From assembly GCF_011068285.1 (NCBI RefSeq), contig NZ_CP049616.1, positions 3,430,001 through 3,494,000 on the forward strand: 64,000 nt of DNA, written 5' to 3'. Under the pieces are notes generated by a model, which saw only the letters and a list, made by a program, of their open reading frames with translations, did not search any database and was not told the DNA's origin. The first letter of the stretch is position 1. Each line of letters opens with the position of its first letter. Source of the DNA: Flagellimonas oceani (GTDB lineage: Bacteria > Bacteroidota > Bacteroidia > Flavobacteriales > Flavobacteriaceae). Both the position numbers and the translations under genes were made by a program. Of the stretch, positions 40,207-50,000 are shown in pieces.

Positions 40207-41686
40207 TGATTTGTTGGTCCAGCTAATATCCATAGACAAGTCGATCGTGCAACCTGCATACGTGCAAGTGGCACAGCAAATCATGAACGCCATACAACGA
40301 GGCTATTTGGAAAAAGGCAGTAAGCTGCCCGGAACAAGGGCATTGAGCAAGTTATTGAACGTTCATCGCAATACTGCCGTGGCCATCTACGATGAATTAT
40401 CTTCGCAAGGGTGGGTAAACATTATACCCAACAAGGGAACTTTTGTGGTGGTCCCGGAAGATTCCAAAGCAAAAATTAAGGCAAGTACACAGCACATCAA
40501 TCAAGTTTACGAGTATCCCACAACTCCAGGATTCCCGTTCCAACAATCCTTTAACCTAGCATCTACCAAAGAGGAGACCTCGGCCAAATATTCCATAAAT
40601 GATGGTAAGCCCGATTTAAGATTACATCCCGTGCACCAGTTTTCCAGATGGTATAGCGCTGCAATGAAACGAAAGCCGTTAATCAACAAATGGAATAAAA
40701 CCAGTGCCTTGGTTCCTTCAATTTTTAGCACACAACTTTGCAACTACCTAAATGTCACTAGGGGCTTCCATATAAAACCACTCAATTTATTGAATACCCG
40801 AAGTACGGAAATGAGTCTGTATATAGTTTCGCAGGTACTGATAAATCCGGGGGATTTGGTGTTGGTTGGACAACTAAGCAATTATGTGGCCAATATGATA
40901 TTTCAACAAGCTGGGGCAAAGATAAAAACAGTTCCAGTAGATGATGGGGGATTGGATATTGGTTATATAAAAAAGCATTTTATACACGGGAACATTCGAT
41001 GTATTTATGTTTGCTCCAACAGGGACTATCCTACGACCACAACATTAAGCACCAAAAGAAGGCTACAATTATTGGAATTGGCGAAAATCCATGGCTTTGC
41101 CATAATCGAGGACGATTTCGACCATGATTTTCAGTTTGAAGGCTCTTCCATGATGCCCATGGCCAGTGCAGATGCCCATGGGAATATGATCTACTTAGGC
41201 AAACTGGGACAGTCTTTATTCCCGAGTTTTCACACAGGCTTTGTCGTGGCTCCGGAACAGGTAATTACCGAAGCCAATAATTACTTGCAATTATTGGATA
41301 CCCAAGGGGACCTGATTCAGGAACAAATGCTTTCCGAACTGATATCCGAAGGTGAAATATACCGGCTCAAGAAAAAAAATATTGTAACCTACAAACAGCG
41401 CAGAGACGCTTTATGCTCCTTTTTAAAAGAATATTTCAACAACATACTTGATTGGCAAATACCTTCTGGAGGACTGGCCATATGGTTGCGATTTAAAAAT
41501 CCAATATCCTTGGTTAAACTGGCCGAAAAAGCTGAAAAACTGGATCTGTTCCTGCCAAAAACCATTCTCTATCAAGATAAAAATACCTGTGCCATACGTT
41601 TTGGTTATGGACATTTAAACGAGGAAGAACTTAAAATAGTAATGGAAAAGTTAAAACAAGCGTACCTACAATTGTTGGCTGTTTAA
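40190..41686 (+). CDS. MocR-family (GntR/aminotransferase) regulator lacking the PLP lysine
   Basis: The 498-residue protein has a GntR-type winged helix at residues 1-75 (AIQRGYLEKGSKLPGTRALS; NIIPNKGTFVVVPE) and a class-I aminotransferase-like domain (CSNRDYPTTTTLSTKRRLQL; AIIEDDFDHDFQF). In MocR proteins the PLP-binding segment reads like YxGTFSKxLxPSLRxG; here it is YLGKLGQSLFPSFHTG, so the Schiff-base Lys is replaced by Gln341 and the phosphate-binding Arg by His. A Lys at 338 is three residues away. It is divergent from the TonB receptor and probably regulates it, perhaps with a ligand other than PLP. Confidence 0.93.
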   Translation: MNSPVFDLLVQLISIDKSIVQPAYVQVAQQIMNAIQRGYLEKGSKLPGTRALSKLLNVHRNTAVAIYDELSSQGWVNIIPNKGTFVVVPEDSKAKIKASTQHINQVYEYPTTPGFPFQQSFNLASTKEETSAKYSINDGKPDLRLHPVHQFSRWYSAAMKRKPLINKWNKTSALVPSIFSTQLCNYLNVTRGFHIKPLNLLNTRSTEMSLYIVSQVLINPGDLVLVGQLSNYVANMIFQQAGAKIKTVPVDDGGLDIGYIKKHFIHGNIRCIYVCSNRDYPTTTTLSTKRRLQLLELAKIHGFAIIEDDFDHDFQFEGSSMMPMASADAHGNMIYLGKLGQSLFPSFHTGFVVAPEQVITEANNYLQLLDTQGDLIQEQMLSELISEGEIYRLKKKNIVTYKQRRDALCSFLKEYFNNILDWQIPSGGLAIWLRFKNPISLVKLAEKAEKLDLFLPKTILYQDKNTCAIRFGYGHLNEEELKIVMEKLKQAYLQLLAV

Positions 41687-41745
41687 ACATTCAAATTTAT
41701 ATATTGCAAATATGATAATCAACGACCAAAAATCTGAATACCGCC

Positions 41746-43221
41746 GTGCTTAAAAAATTACGTTCTCCAAGGTATCAAGATTTGGACTGGAAAACGGTCC
41801 TCTTTGTTTTGGTCATAGTCGCTGTCTTTATCCGTTTTCCTTTCTTTTTTAGGGATTATGTGGATCGCGATGAAAGTACTTTTATACTAATGGGACAATC
41901 TTGGGTGAACGGAAATTTGCCTTACACCCAATTGTGGGATCTAAAACCTCCGATTACTTTTCTGTATTTTGCCATCATCATCAAGCTATTTGGGAAAAGC
42001 TTTTTTGCCATACGATTTTTTGGCGCCATTATGGTGGCATTGACAAGTTTGTTCACATATGGCATTGCCGTGAGGACCACTTCCAAGAAAGTTGCGTTTT
42101 GGGTGGCCATCTTCTGTGTTTTTTTCCAGAGCCTGTTCGGAAGTTTACAGGGGGTGATGTCCGAACATATTGGCACACTGTTCTTTGTGGCGGCACTATA
42201 CGCCATCACTTATAAAATTGATGCAAAATGGTTCTTTACCTCTGGACTGTTGTTAGGTTTATCGGTTATGACCAAGTTGAACATGGCCTACCCCGTTTTT
42301 TGTTTGGGACTCTACTTTTTGTGGGAAGGGTTTCAAGCTGACCATGCTTTAAAAAACATTAAAAACTTAGTTTTTATGGGCATAGGTTTTTTCGTGACTA
42401 TTGGTTTCACCGCCTTACCGTATTACCTTCAGGGCGATATCCAAATTTTCTGGGAATCCATTTTTGAAGCACCTTTGGCCTACTCCGAAGGTAAATTCCA
42501 CTCACCATGGAGAACATTGCCGTATGTGGGAACCATTGCCCTACTTTTAGGTATAGGTTTCTATTTTAGATTGATCGATAGGAGATCAAAAAACATCCAG
42601 CTATTAACGATTGTTGTGGTTGGGATTTTAATCTCTTACGTACAATCGGGCAAAGTCAATGGGCACTATCTCATTCAACTATACCCGTTTATATTGATTC
42701 CCGTGGGCATCGCGATGGCAAAACTTCCCCCAATCAAAAGCAAATACAGGACCGTATTGATCATGCTTTTGATTTTGATTCCCATGGAATCTTATCTGGA
42801 GTATGGCAATATTATATCCAACAATATAAAAAAAGGATCATTTTACAATGGGGAAGGCATAGATGTTCCCAAATATATTGAAGGAAATGGCTTGGAGACC
42901 AAAAACATCTTTTTTACAGAGTACCATATAGGTTACTGGGTTTTGGATGAGATTCCTCCCACCAAACCCGCAACGCACCCCAGCAACATAACCCGGGAAG
43001 AGCTGTTCCCGTTTATGGATAACCCAAGAAAAACGGGGGTCGAAGAACTCAAATATATTATGGAGGTCATCCGGCCCAAAACTTTGGTAGCGAGAAGCGG
43101 CAAAAAGATTTTTGATAAAAAGCTGGTGGATTTCAATACGTATATTGATGGGTACCTGGAAAAACATTACAAGTTGAAGGCCACCGTGGGAAGAGGACTC
43201 ATTTACCAACGTTTAGAATAA
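41746..43221 (+). CDS. GT-C glycosyltransferase (ArnT/PMT-like)
   Basis: The 491-residue membrane protein has about 10-12 hydrophobic segments and the acidic motif YVDRDESTF in the first extracytoplasmic loop, as in ArnT/PMT lipid-linked sugar transferases. Other signatures are LWDLKPPITFLYFAI and LSVMTKLNMAYPVF. It transfers a sugar from a polyprenyl-phosphate donor to a periplasmic acceptor; the sugar is unknown. The start is GTG at 41746; an ATG at 41712 is in a frame that stops. It is 59 bases after the MocR gene. Confidence 0.88.
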   Translation: MLKKLRSPRYQDLDWKTVLFVLVIVAVFIRFPFFFRDYVDRDESTFILMGQSWVNGNLPYTQLWDLKPPITFLYFAIIIKLFGKSFFAIRFFGAIMVALTSLFTYGIAVRTTSKKVAFWVAIFCVFFQSLFGSLQGVMSEHIGTLFFVAALYAITYKIDAKWFFTSGLLLGLSVMTKLNMAYPVFCLGLYFLWEGFQADHALKNIKNLVFMGIGFFVTIGFTALPYYLQGDIQIFWESIFEAPLAYSEGKFHSPWRTLPYVGTIALLLGIGFYFRLIDRRSKNIQLLTIVVVGILISYVQSGKVNGHYLIQLYPFILIPVGIAMAKLPPIKSKYRTVLIMLLILIPMESYLEYGNIISNNIKKGSFYNGEGIDVPKYIEGNGLETKNIFFTEYHIGYWVLDEIPPTKPATHPSNITREELFPFMDNPRKTGVEELKYIMEVIRPKTLVARSGKKIFDKKLVDFNTYIDGYLEKHYKLKATVGRGLIYQRLE

Positions 43222-43240
43222 TCCCCAGTTACAATTAACT

Positions 43241-43627
43241 TTATTGAGCGGGCCTCGTAATAAAATTGCACTGCATGCACCTGTACTTGGTGGATTCAAA
43301 AAATGGAAAAAGTTTAAAGAAAATGTTCTTGCGGGAATAATAGATTTCCGACCGAGCGGCTTTGCAATTTGGACATATAATCGGGTTTCCTGAATCATCG
43401 GTGGCATAACTTCTGACTTCATCAAAAATTTCCTTGGCCCTTTCCATATCCGAGGAATAGACCTGAAGCCTAACGCCTCCCATGGCATTGCTGACCATTG
43501 AATAGGAGTTAATGGTATTCTCATCCTTTAAGAACACAGGAATTCCTTCTGCTTCGAGCTTACCTTTAATGACCACGGCATCCGCGGGAAACTCAAATGT
43601 ACCCAAAGTGTGGAACTCCTTTTTCAT
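43241..43627 (-). CDS. DUF2007 domain protein with zinc ribbon
   Basis: The 128-residue protein has a DUF2007 domain (FEFPADAVVIKGKLEAEGIP; GGVRLQVYSSDMERAKEIFD) followed by a C-terminal zinc ribbon with CPNC and CMQC. DUF2007 is a putative signalling domain related to PII-type ligand binding. The Met at 43627 is preferred over a longer start at 43681 because it begins the domain. It is convergent to the glycosyltransferase gene; divergent from the M61 peptidase gene. Confidence 0.88.
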   Translation of the reverse strand: MKKEFHTLGTFEFPADAVVIKGKLEAEGIPVFLKDENTINSYSMVSNAMGGVRLQVYSSDMERAKEIFDEVRSYATDDSGNPIICPNCKAARSEIYYSRKNIFFKLFPFFESTKYRCMQCNFITRPAQ

Positions 43628-43739
43628 GCAGTTAAATAATTCTTCAGCAATTGCAAAACTCGTTATATTTCCCCATAACACAAATGTAGCACTTACCGCG
43701 ATTAAACAGTATCTTAGTCAATCTTAAACCTAACTTAAA

Positions 43740-45536
43740 ATGAGATTTACTCTTTCCATTTTAGCGATGTTCACAGGGCTATTAATGACCGCCCAGACCA
43801 ATACCTATGAAATTTCTTTTGATAATGCCGTCCATCACGAAGCGGTCATCCAAGCTACTTTTCCCGATTTAACCTCGGATACGGTGGAGTTTCGAATGAG
43901 CAGAACGTCCCCCGGACGCTACGCACTTCACGAATTTGCCAAAAACGTGTATGGATTTGAAGCTACCGATAGTAAAGGAAACCCGTTGGCCGTTACCCGT
44001 CCCGACCCCTATGCTTGGCATGTGAGCGGACACGATGGCACCATCAACATCAAATATATTTTGTTTGCCAACCGAGGTGACGGAACGTATTCACAAGTGG
44101 ATGAAACACATGCCCATTTGAACATTCCCGCAACTTTTATGTTCGCCCCCAAGCTGGGCGAGCGAAAACTAGAGGTGACCTTTAATGTGCGCGAAGATTT
44201 GGATTGGAAAGTGGCCACGCAGCTTCCAAAGGTTTCCGGTAATACCTATTCAGCGCCGAACCTTTATTATTTTATGGACAGCCCTACGGAAATCAGCAAC
44301 TACATGCTTCGTTCTTTTGAAGTGGACGGCAAGACCATCAACCTTGCCTTGCACCACAACGGTACGGAAGCAGAGGCCGATGAATATTTCGAAAAAGTAA
44401 AAAAAGTGGTTCTTGCCGAAAAAGAGGTTTACGGTGAACTTCCGGATTTTGATTATGGAAGCTACACCTTTTTGGCCTGCTACATTCCCAATGCCTCCGG
44501 TGATGGTATGGAACACCGAAATTCTACTATTTTAACAAGCACCCGAAGCTTGGCCAACGGTGGTATGGAGCGTAATATCGGAACGGTATCTCACGAATTT
44601 TTCCATGCGTGGAACGTGGAGCGCATCCGTCCCAAAACATTGGAACCTTTTAATTTTGAAGAAGCCAACATGAGCGGGGCCCTTTGGTTTGCGGAAGGGT
44701 TTACCAGCTACTATACCAATCTTATTTTATGCAGGGCAGGACTTATTTCCCCAAAGGAATATGTTGAGGGGCTGGCGGGAACGTTCAATTATGTGTGGAA
44801 CTCACCGGCAAGACAATTCTTCAATCCGATTGAAATGAGTTTCCAAGCGCCCTTTGTGGATGCTGCTACTTCTGTTGATCCAGTGAACCGTGAGAATACG
44901 TTTGTTTCATACTACTCTTATGGAAGTGTATTGGGTTTGGCTTTGGATTTGTCCTTGCGGAAAAATGGGTTGAACCTTGATGATTATATGAAACTTGTAT
45001 GGAAAAAATACGGTAAAACGGAAATCCCTTACACTGTTGAAGACCTTCATGATTCGTTGAGAGAATACGCTGGTGACTCATTTGGAGACGATTTCTTCAA
45101 CAATTACATCTATAAAAGCAATATGCCCGATTATACATCACTCATGGATTCGGTAGGCGTACTTTTGGAACAACCCGAAGGAACTCCCTATTTTGGGGCC
45201 TATGTTTCCATGAGTCCCGATGCATCAGGTTATATGGTACTCAGAAATACCCTGATGGACAGTCCGGCTTACAAGGCTGGCTTGGACAATGGGGATACAA
45301 TTTTGAGCATCAACAACAAACCTTTCACGGAAGGACAATCGTTCGATGAGTATTTGAAACAGTTCAGCTTGGGTGAAACATTAAAAGTGAAATTTACTAG
45401 GTTCGGGGAAGAAAAAAATACGGAAATGGTTCTGACCCCAAGTCCAGATTACACGTTTAGTCTTATGGAGGATAAGGAAGACAAACCATCCAAAAAGATG
45501 CTGGAGCAACGTAAAGAATGGCTTAAGGTGGAATAA
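43740..45536 (+). CDS. M61 family peptidase (glycyl aminopeptidase-like) with PDZ domain
   Basis: The 598-residue protein has a signal peptide (MRFTLSILAMFTGLLMTA), a beta-rich N-domain, the zinc motif HEFFH at residues 285-289 with downstream Glu in LWFAEGFTSYY, and a C-terminal PDZ domain (MVLRNTLMDSPAYKAGLDN). M61 enzymes are aminopeptidases; they cleave N-terminal Gly or Ala. It acts in the periplasm. Its stop codon is directly followed by the ATG of the acetyltransferase gene (TAA then ATG), so translation is coupled. Confidence 0.95.
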   Translation: MRFTLSILAMFTGLLMTAQTNTYEISFDNAVHHEAVIQATFPDLTSDTVEFRMSRTSPGRYALHEFAKNVYGFEATDSKGNPLAVTRPDPYAWHVSGHDGTINIKYILFANRGDGTYSQVDETHAHLNIPATFMFAPKLGERKLEVTFNVREDLDWKVATQLPKVSGNTYSAPNLYYFMDSPTEISNYMLRSFEVDGKTINLALHHNGTEAEADEYFEKVKKVVLAEKEVYGELPDFDYGSYTFLACYIPNASGDGMEHRNSTILTSTRSLANGGMERNIGTVSHEFFHAWNVERIRPKTLEPFNFEEANMSGALWFAEGFTSYYTNLILCRAGLISPKEYVEGLAGTFNYVWNSPARQFFNPIEMSFQAPFVDAATSVDPVNRENTFVSYYSYGSVLGLALDLSLRKNGLNLDDYMKLVWKKYGKTEIPYTVEDLHDSLREYAGDSFGDDFFNNYIYKSNMPDYTSLMDSVGVLLEQPEGTPYFGAYVSMSPDASGYMVLRNTLMDSPAYKAGLDNGDTILSINNKPFTEGQSFDEYLKQFSLGETLKVKFTRFGEEKNTEMVLTPSPDYTFSLMEDKEDKPSKKMLEQRKEWLKVE

Positions 45537-46067
45537 ATGGTCGTTTACAAACAAGCAGATACTTTGAAGGAACTGGAGCAGATTCTGGATCTTCAGCAGC
45601 GTAACCTACCCAAAAACATAAGCGCGGAAGAAAGTACAAAAGAGGGTTTTGTGACCGTGGAGCACACCTTGGACCTTCTAAAATCCATGAACGATGTGTG
45701 CGGGCACATTATTGCGGTGGATGATGATCAGGTGGTAGGTTATGCGCTTTGCATGCATCCAAAATTTGCCAACGATATTGAGGTGCTTCGCCCTATGTTC
45801 CAAGAAATCGATAAAACTATTGAAGGGCAGGTCAACTATATGGCCATGGGGCAGATTTGCGTGGCCAAAAGTCATAGGGGGCAAGGACTTTTCCGAAAAC
45901 TCTATCACACCATGAAAGAGAAACTCCCAGAGGGTTTTGATACCATAATCACCGAAGTGGATGGCAAAAACAAGAGGTCTTTGGCCGCGCATACGGCCAT
46001 TGGGTTCCAAGAATTGAAGAGATACCATACCTTGGACAAAGAGTGGGTTATCATCATATTACAGTAA
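45537..46067 (+). CDS. GNAT family N-acetyltransferase
   Basis: The 176-residue protein has a GNAT fold with the acetyl-CoA motif ICVAKSHRGQGLFRKLYHTM, close to the usual Q/RxxGxG/A. N-terminal residues 1-60 form a helical part. The substrate is not predictable. It starts immediately after the M61 peptidase stop and should be made together with it. Its stop is followed within 10 bases by the left arm of the DUF2975/XRE operator. Confidence 0.9.
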   Translation: MVVYKQADTLKELEQILDLQQRNLPKNISAEESTKEGFVTVEHTLDLLKSMNDVCGHIIAVDDDQVVGYALCMHPKFANDIEVLRPMFQEIDKTIEGQVNYMAMGQICVAKSHRGQGLFRKLYHTMKEKLPEGFDTIITEVDGKNKRSLAAHTAIGFQELKRYHTLDKEWVIIILQ

Positions 46068-46069
46068 AT

Positions 46070-46120
46070 ATTATTGTTTTTCGATAATTTTATTTATGTT
46101 TGTTATCGAATAACAATAAT
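46070..46120. promoter_or_regulatory. 18-bp inverted-repeat operator at the DUF2975/XRE promoter
   Basis: ATTATTGTTTTTCGATAA (46070-46087) and TTATCGAATAACAATAAT (46103-46120) are inverted with one mismatch in 18 and a 15-base spacer. The start codon of the next gene is 5 bases further on. The repeat flanks the -7 box. Confidence 0.7.
46074..46102 (+). promoter_or_regulatory. Promoter of the DUF2975/XRE operon
   Basis: TTG at 46074-46076, 18 bases, then TATGTTTG at 46095-46102: both boxes match the Bacteroidota consensus. The operator arms lie over the -33 box and the start point, a classic repressor layout. Confidence 0.65.
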
Positions 46121-46124
46121 TTTC

Positions 46125-46664
46125 ATGAAAAAATCAACCACCTACTTAAAATACATCGTCAACTTCTTATTGATTGCCATTACACTCGAAATTATTTTAA
46201 AGGGGTGTAAATTCCCCTTGATTATTTTAGCGAAGTTGGATTTGATTCATCAATACGTTCCCACCAATTTCAGTAGTTTGGACATCATTCTACTTACTAT
46301 CAATTTTATGCTATTGATTTACATGGGATGGTTACTCTTGAAACTCAGAAAGACCGTATATAATTCGAAAGCATCATCCCTATTTTCCAAACAAAACAAG
46401 TTGATATTTCAAAGCGTTGGTATGGGTATCATTTACTACTCCATCGCCATTTTTATAGTCAGGATACTGGAGCTTTACGCTGAAAACGTAGGAATTAACG
46501 ATAACCCAAGCGCCTATAATTTAGGTTACAGTTTAGGGTACCATTTGGGAGAGCTTATCGGGGGCAGAATACCTCTTCTGGTAATAGGAATATTTATTTT
46601 GATTTTAGCTGATTTGATTCAGGATGGCTATCATTTAAAACAAGAAAACGACCTTACCATTTAG
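46125..46664 (+). CDS. DUF2975 membrane protein
   Basis: The 179-residue protein has four hydrophobic segments (about 8-27, 48-70, 95-115, 150-172) and the DUF2975 pattern, including IFQSVGMGIIYYSIAIFIV. DUF2975 genes are typically followed by a small XRE repressor, as here, where the regulator starts 1 base after this stop. The Met at 46125 is preferred to one at 46074 because the latter lies in the operator. Function unknown. Confidence 0.9.
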   Translation: MKKSTTYLKYIVNFLLIAITLEIILKGCKFPLIILAKLDLIHQYVPTNFSSLDIILLTINFMLLIYMGWLLLKLRKTVYNSKASSLFSKQNKLIFQSVGMGIIYYSIAIFIVRILELYAENVGINDNPSAYNLGYSLGYHLGELIGGRIPLLVIGIFILILADLIQDGYHLKQENDLTI

Positions 46665-46665
46665 T

Positions 46666-46875
46666 ATGGCTATTTTAATCAACTTGGACCTTATGCTTGC
46701 CAAACGCGAGATGAAAAGCAACGAACTCGCAGAAAAAATTGGTATAACGACAGCAAATTTATCCATCCTAAAAACAGGAAAAGCCAAAGCAATTCGATTT
46801 ACCACTTTAGAGGCTATTTGTGAAGCTTTGGATTGCCAACCTGGTGATATATTGGAGTATTCGGATAAGAAATAA
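46666..46875 (+). CDS. XRE/YozG-like small transcriptional regulator
   Basis: The 69-residue protein is a single helix-turn-helix (LAKREMKSNELAEKIGITTANLSILKTGKAKAIRFTTLEA, split as two helices around the turn) ending CEALDCQPGDILEY, typical of YozG-like Cro/CI regulators. It is translated directly after the DUF2975 gene and is the obvious candidate for binding the 18-bp inverted repeat at the operon promoter, giving autoregulation. The paired membrane protein may modulate it. Confidence 0.92.
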   Translation: MAILINLDLMLAKREMKSNELAEKIGITTANLSILKTGKAKAIRFTTLEAICEALDCQPGDILEYSDKK

Positions 46876-46906
46876 AAAAGCCGCTCCTATGGGGGGTTCT
46901 TTTATC
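46870..46906 (+). terminator. Degenerate terminator after the XRE gene
   Basis: The left arm AAAAAAGCCGCTCCT is identical to that of the terminator at 50368, but the right arm here is GGGGGGTTCTTTT, so the stem is mismatched. It may be a decayed copy. Confidence 0.4.
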
Positions 46907-47090
46907 AAAAACTTATTTAGCCCATAGAAACAATAATTTATTACAGAGATAAGTTATTACTTGAAGAGACGACACACTCAATCTAAATTTTTTTAGAGAA
47001 CAAACATCCTCAACCTTTACTTATTGACCCCTAAGCTATTATCGGTCACAGTTTAAATTTGAATGTTGGTTTATAACTTTATTAAAGACC

Positions 47091-50000
47091 ATGAAACTCA
47101 TATTCTTAAAAAAGCGAAAGTTCTGGTGGCGGTTCGTTGCTATTACGTTCGTTTTACCTATATCTCTTTTTGGGACGCTGTTGTTTTATATCCATAATGC
47201 ACAAAAAGATATCATAGCAGATGAAATAAGCGCTCTCAACCAACAACACAAAGGACTCATTGTGTTAGCAGATTCCAAATTATCCCTCTTCGGCAACTTT
47301 CCGTACATCTCAATGAAATTATACGATTTACAAATTTATGAGAGTAAAGCGGATAATGCACCTCTGATCATCAATATTGACAACCTCTATGTTGGCTTGA
47401 ACCTTTGGGACATTACAAAAGGTAAATACGACATTCAGTCACTGCGAGCCAAAGAAGGAACCTTCAATATGGTGCTTCATAAAGATGGGACCAACAATCT
47501 CCAAAACGCACTCAAGGGCACTGGGGAAACCGAAGAAGATGAACCTTTCAACTTCCACCTTAAAAAAATCAAACTACAAAATCTAGACATCCATAAATTG
47601 GACGAAGCCACCAATATGGATATTGAGACCTTTATCCACGAGGCAAATGGCGGATTCAAATTGAGTGAAGATTCCATTACGGCACATGTTGAAACGAATT
47701 TTCAATTGAATGTCTTTGACAATGGAAAACAAACATATGTGCATCACAAAAATTTTGAGCTTAGCACCGATATTTCATTTAATAAAAACACAGGAATACT
47801 TGATATAAAGCCTTCCCGAATTACCATGGAGCATGGTGATTTTGAACTTGATGGCTCCCTTGATACCAGGAACGACATGAACATTGACCTTAGGATCAAA
47901 GGGTCCAAACCAAACTTTGATATGTTCATCGCCTTTGCACCAGAAAATCTCATCCCTGTCTTGGAACGTTACAAAAATCAAGGGAAAATATATCTTAACG
48001 GAGTAGTACAAGGACCGCTAAAAGATGGGAGAATGCCCTTTATTGAAGCTGACTTCGGCGCAAGCGAGGCCTATTTGGAAAACACCAAAGAAAGAAAACG
48101 CATCAATCAAATGGGCTTCAATGGGCACTTCACAAATGGAGAGGCCCGTAGTATGAAAACTATGAAGTTTACACTTGCCAATATGAATGCCAAGTTGGAG
48201 TCCGGAAATTTTTCAGGTTCTATTATGGTCGAAAATTTTGAAGAACCCGAAGTGGACATGCAATTGGATGTAGATTTCAATTTAGCGTTCATGACCAAGT
48301 TTTTAAATATTACCGATATCGAGAATGCATCAGGGAATGTATCGCTAAAGATGAATTTTCATGACATTATTGATTTGGACAACCCCGAAAATGCTCTTAG
48401 CGACTTGAACAAGGCCTATTTCAGTGAGCTTAAAGTTTCCAACCTCAGTATTGCTTCATCGGATATGCCAGCACCCTTGGAACAGCTTGATATGCAACTT
48501 TTAATGAACGGCAAACAAGCTACATTGGACACCTTCAATATAAAAATGGGCAAATCAGACCTTTCCATAACAGGATATGTGTCAGACCTTCCCGCAATTT
48601 TCCACCATACAGAAACACCTGTGAACGTACACTTGGATATTCAATCGAATGTTTTGGACCTCGCCGAGTTGACACGGTATTCAACAACGGAAAAGAAAGG
48701 TGTAAATGAACAGATAACCGATTTAAGCGCGGGGTTCTCTTTTATTGCTTCTGCCAAAGACTTTACCGAATCCCAATATTTGCCCAAAGGAGAATTTTTT
48801 GTGGATAGTTTGTATGCGAAACTCAAACACTACCCTCATCAACTACATGATTTTCATGCAGACATCCTTATAGATGACAAAGACTTGAAAATAGTGGATT
48901 TTATGGGCCAGATTGACGATTCCGACTTTCACTTGAATGGATTGGCCCATGATTATAGGTTCTGGATGAAGGATACGCTAAATGGAAATGTGGATTTAGA
49001 AATCACCTTGGCCTCGGATTTACTTCGTTTGGAAGACATATTTTCCTATAAGGGCGAAAATTATGTTCCTGAACAATATCGTCACGAAGAGTTTGAAAAA
49101 TTGACCTTGCACGTGAATTCTAGAATGCATTACAAAGATTCTGCTTTACATTCCATAGACCTAGACATGGATAGGCTTGACACCAAAATGCACCTTCACC
49201 CTATGCGATTTCAGGATTTCAATGGTAGAATACATTATGAGGATAAACATCTTGTTGTTGAAAACCTACAAGGAAAGATTGGAAGAACTGTTTTTGACCT
49301 TAACCTGAATTATTATCTAGGAGAAGACCAAAGCATTAAAAAGCGTGATAACAGTTTTGCATTGAACGCGAACTATATTGATTATGATCAACTTTTTAGT
49401 TTCAACGCAAAACCTTCAACACCAAAAAATGCCTTGGAAATTGATTCTAGCAATGTGACGGAGCACGAGAAAGCTTTCAATATTTACGAACTGCCCTTTA
49501 CCGATATGCAATTTGATATCCAGGTGGACCATTTTATTCGTAATCGTATCGATTTCAAGAATATAAATGCCCGTTTACGCACAACACAAAATCATTATGT
49601 GTATGTGGACACCCTTAGCATGGATGCTGCTGGCGGACATTTAAATATGTCAGGTTACTTTAATGGTAGTGACCCTAAGCACATTTATCTAAGCCCTAAT
49701 TTAACCCTTACAAGGGTAGATATAGACCAATTGTTGTTCAAATTTGAGAACTTCGGACAAGATCATTTGGTGTCAGAAAATTTGCATGGAAAGGTTTCTT
49801 CCCAAATCAAGGGAAAAATAAGAGTTTATCCTGACTTGGTGCCCAATTTGGACGAATCAGAAATACATATGGCCGTTGAGGTATTAAATGGTCGGTTGGT
49901 GAATTATAAACCAATGTCGATGCTATCGGACTATATGGGTGACAAAAATCTAGAAAATGTTCGATTTGACACCCTTCAAAACCGTTTGGACATTGTCAAC

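Noticed and set aside
43213..43524. 103-residue frame inside the DUF2007 gene
   Set aside because: Another frame of a convincing DUF2007/zinc-ribbon gene; no family features.
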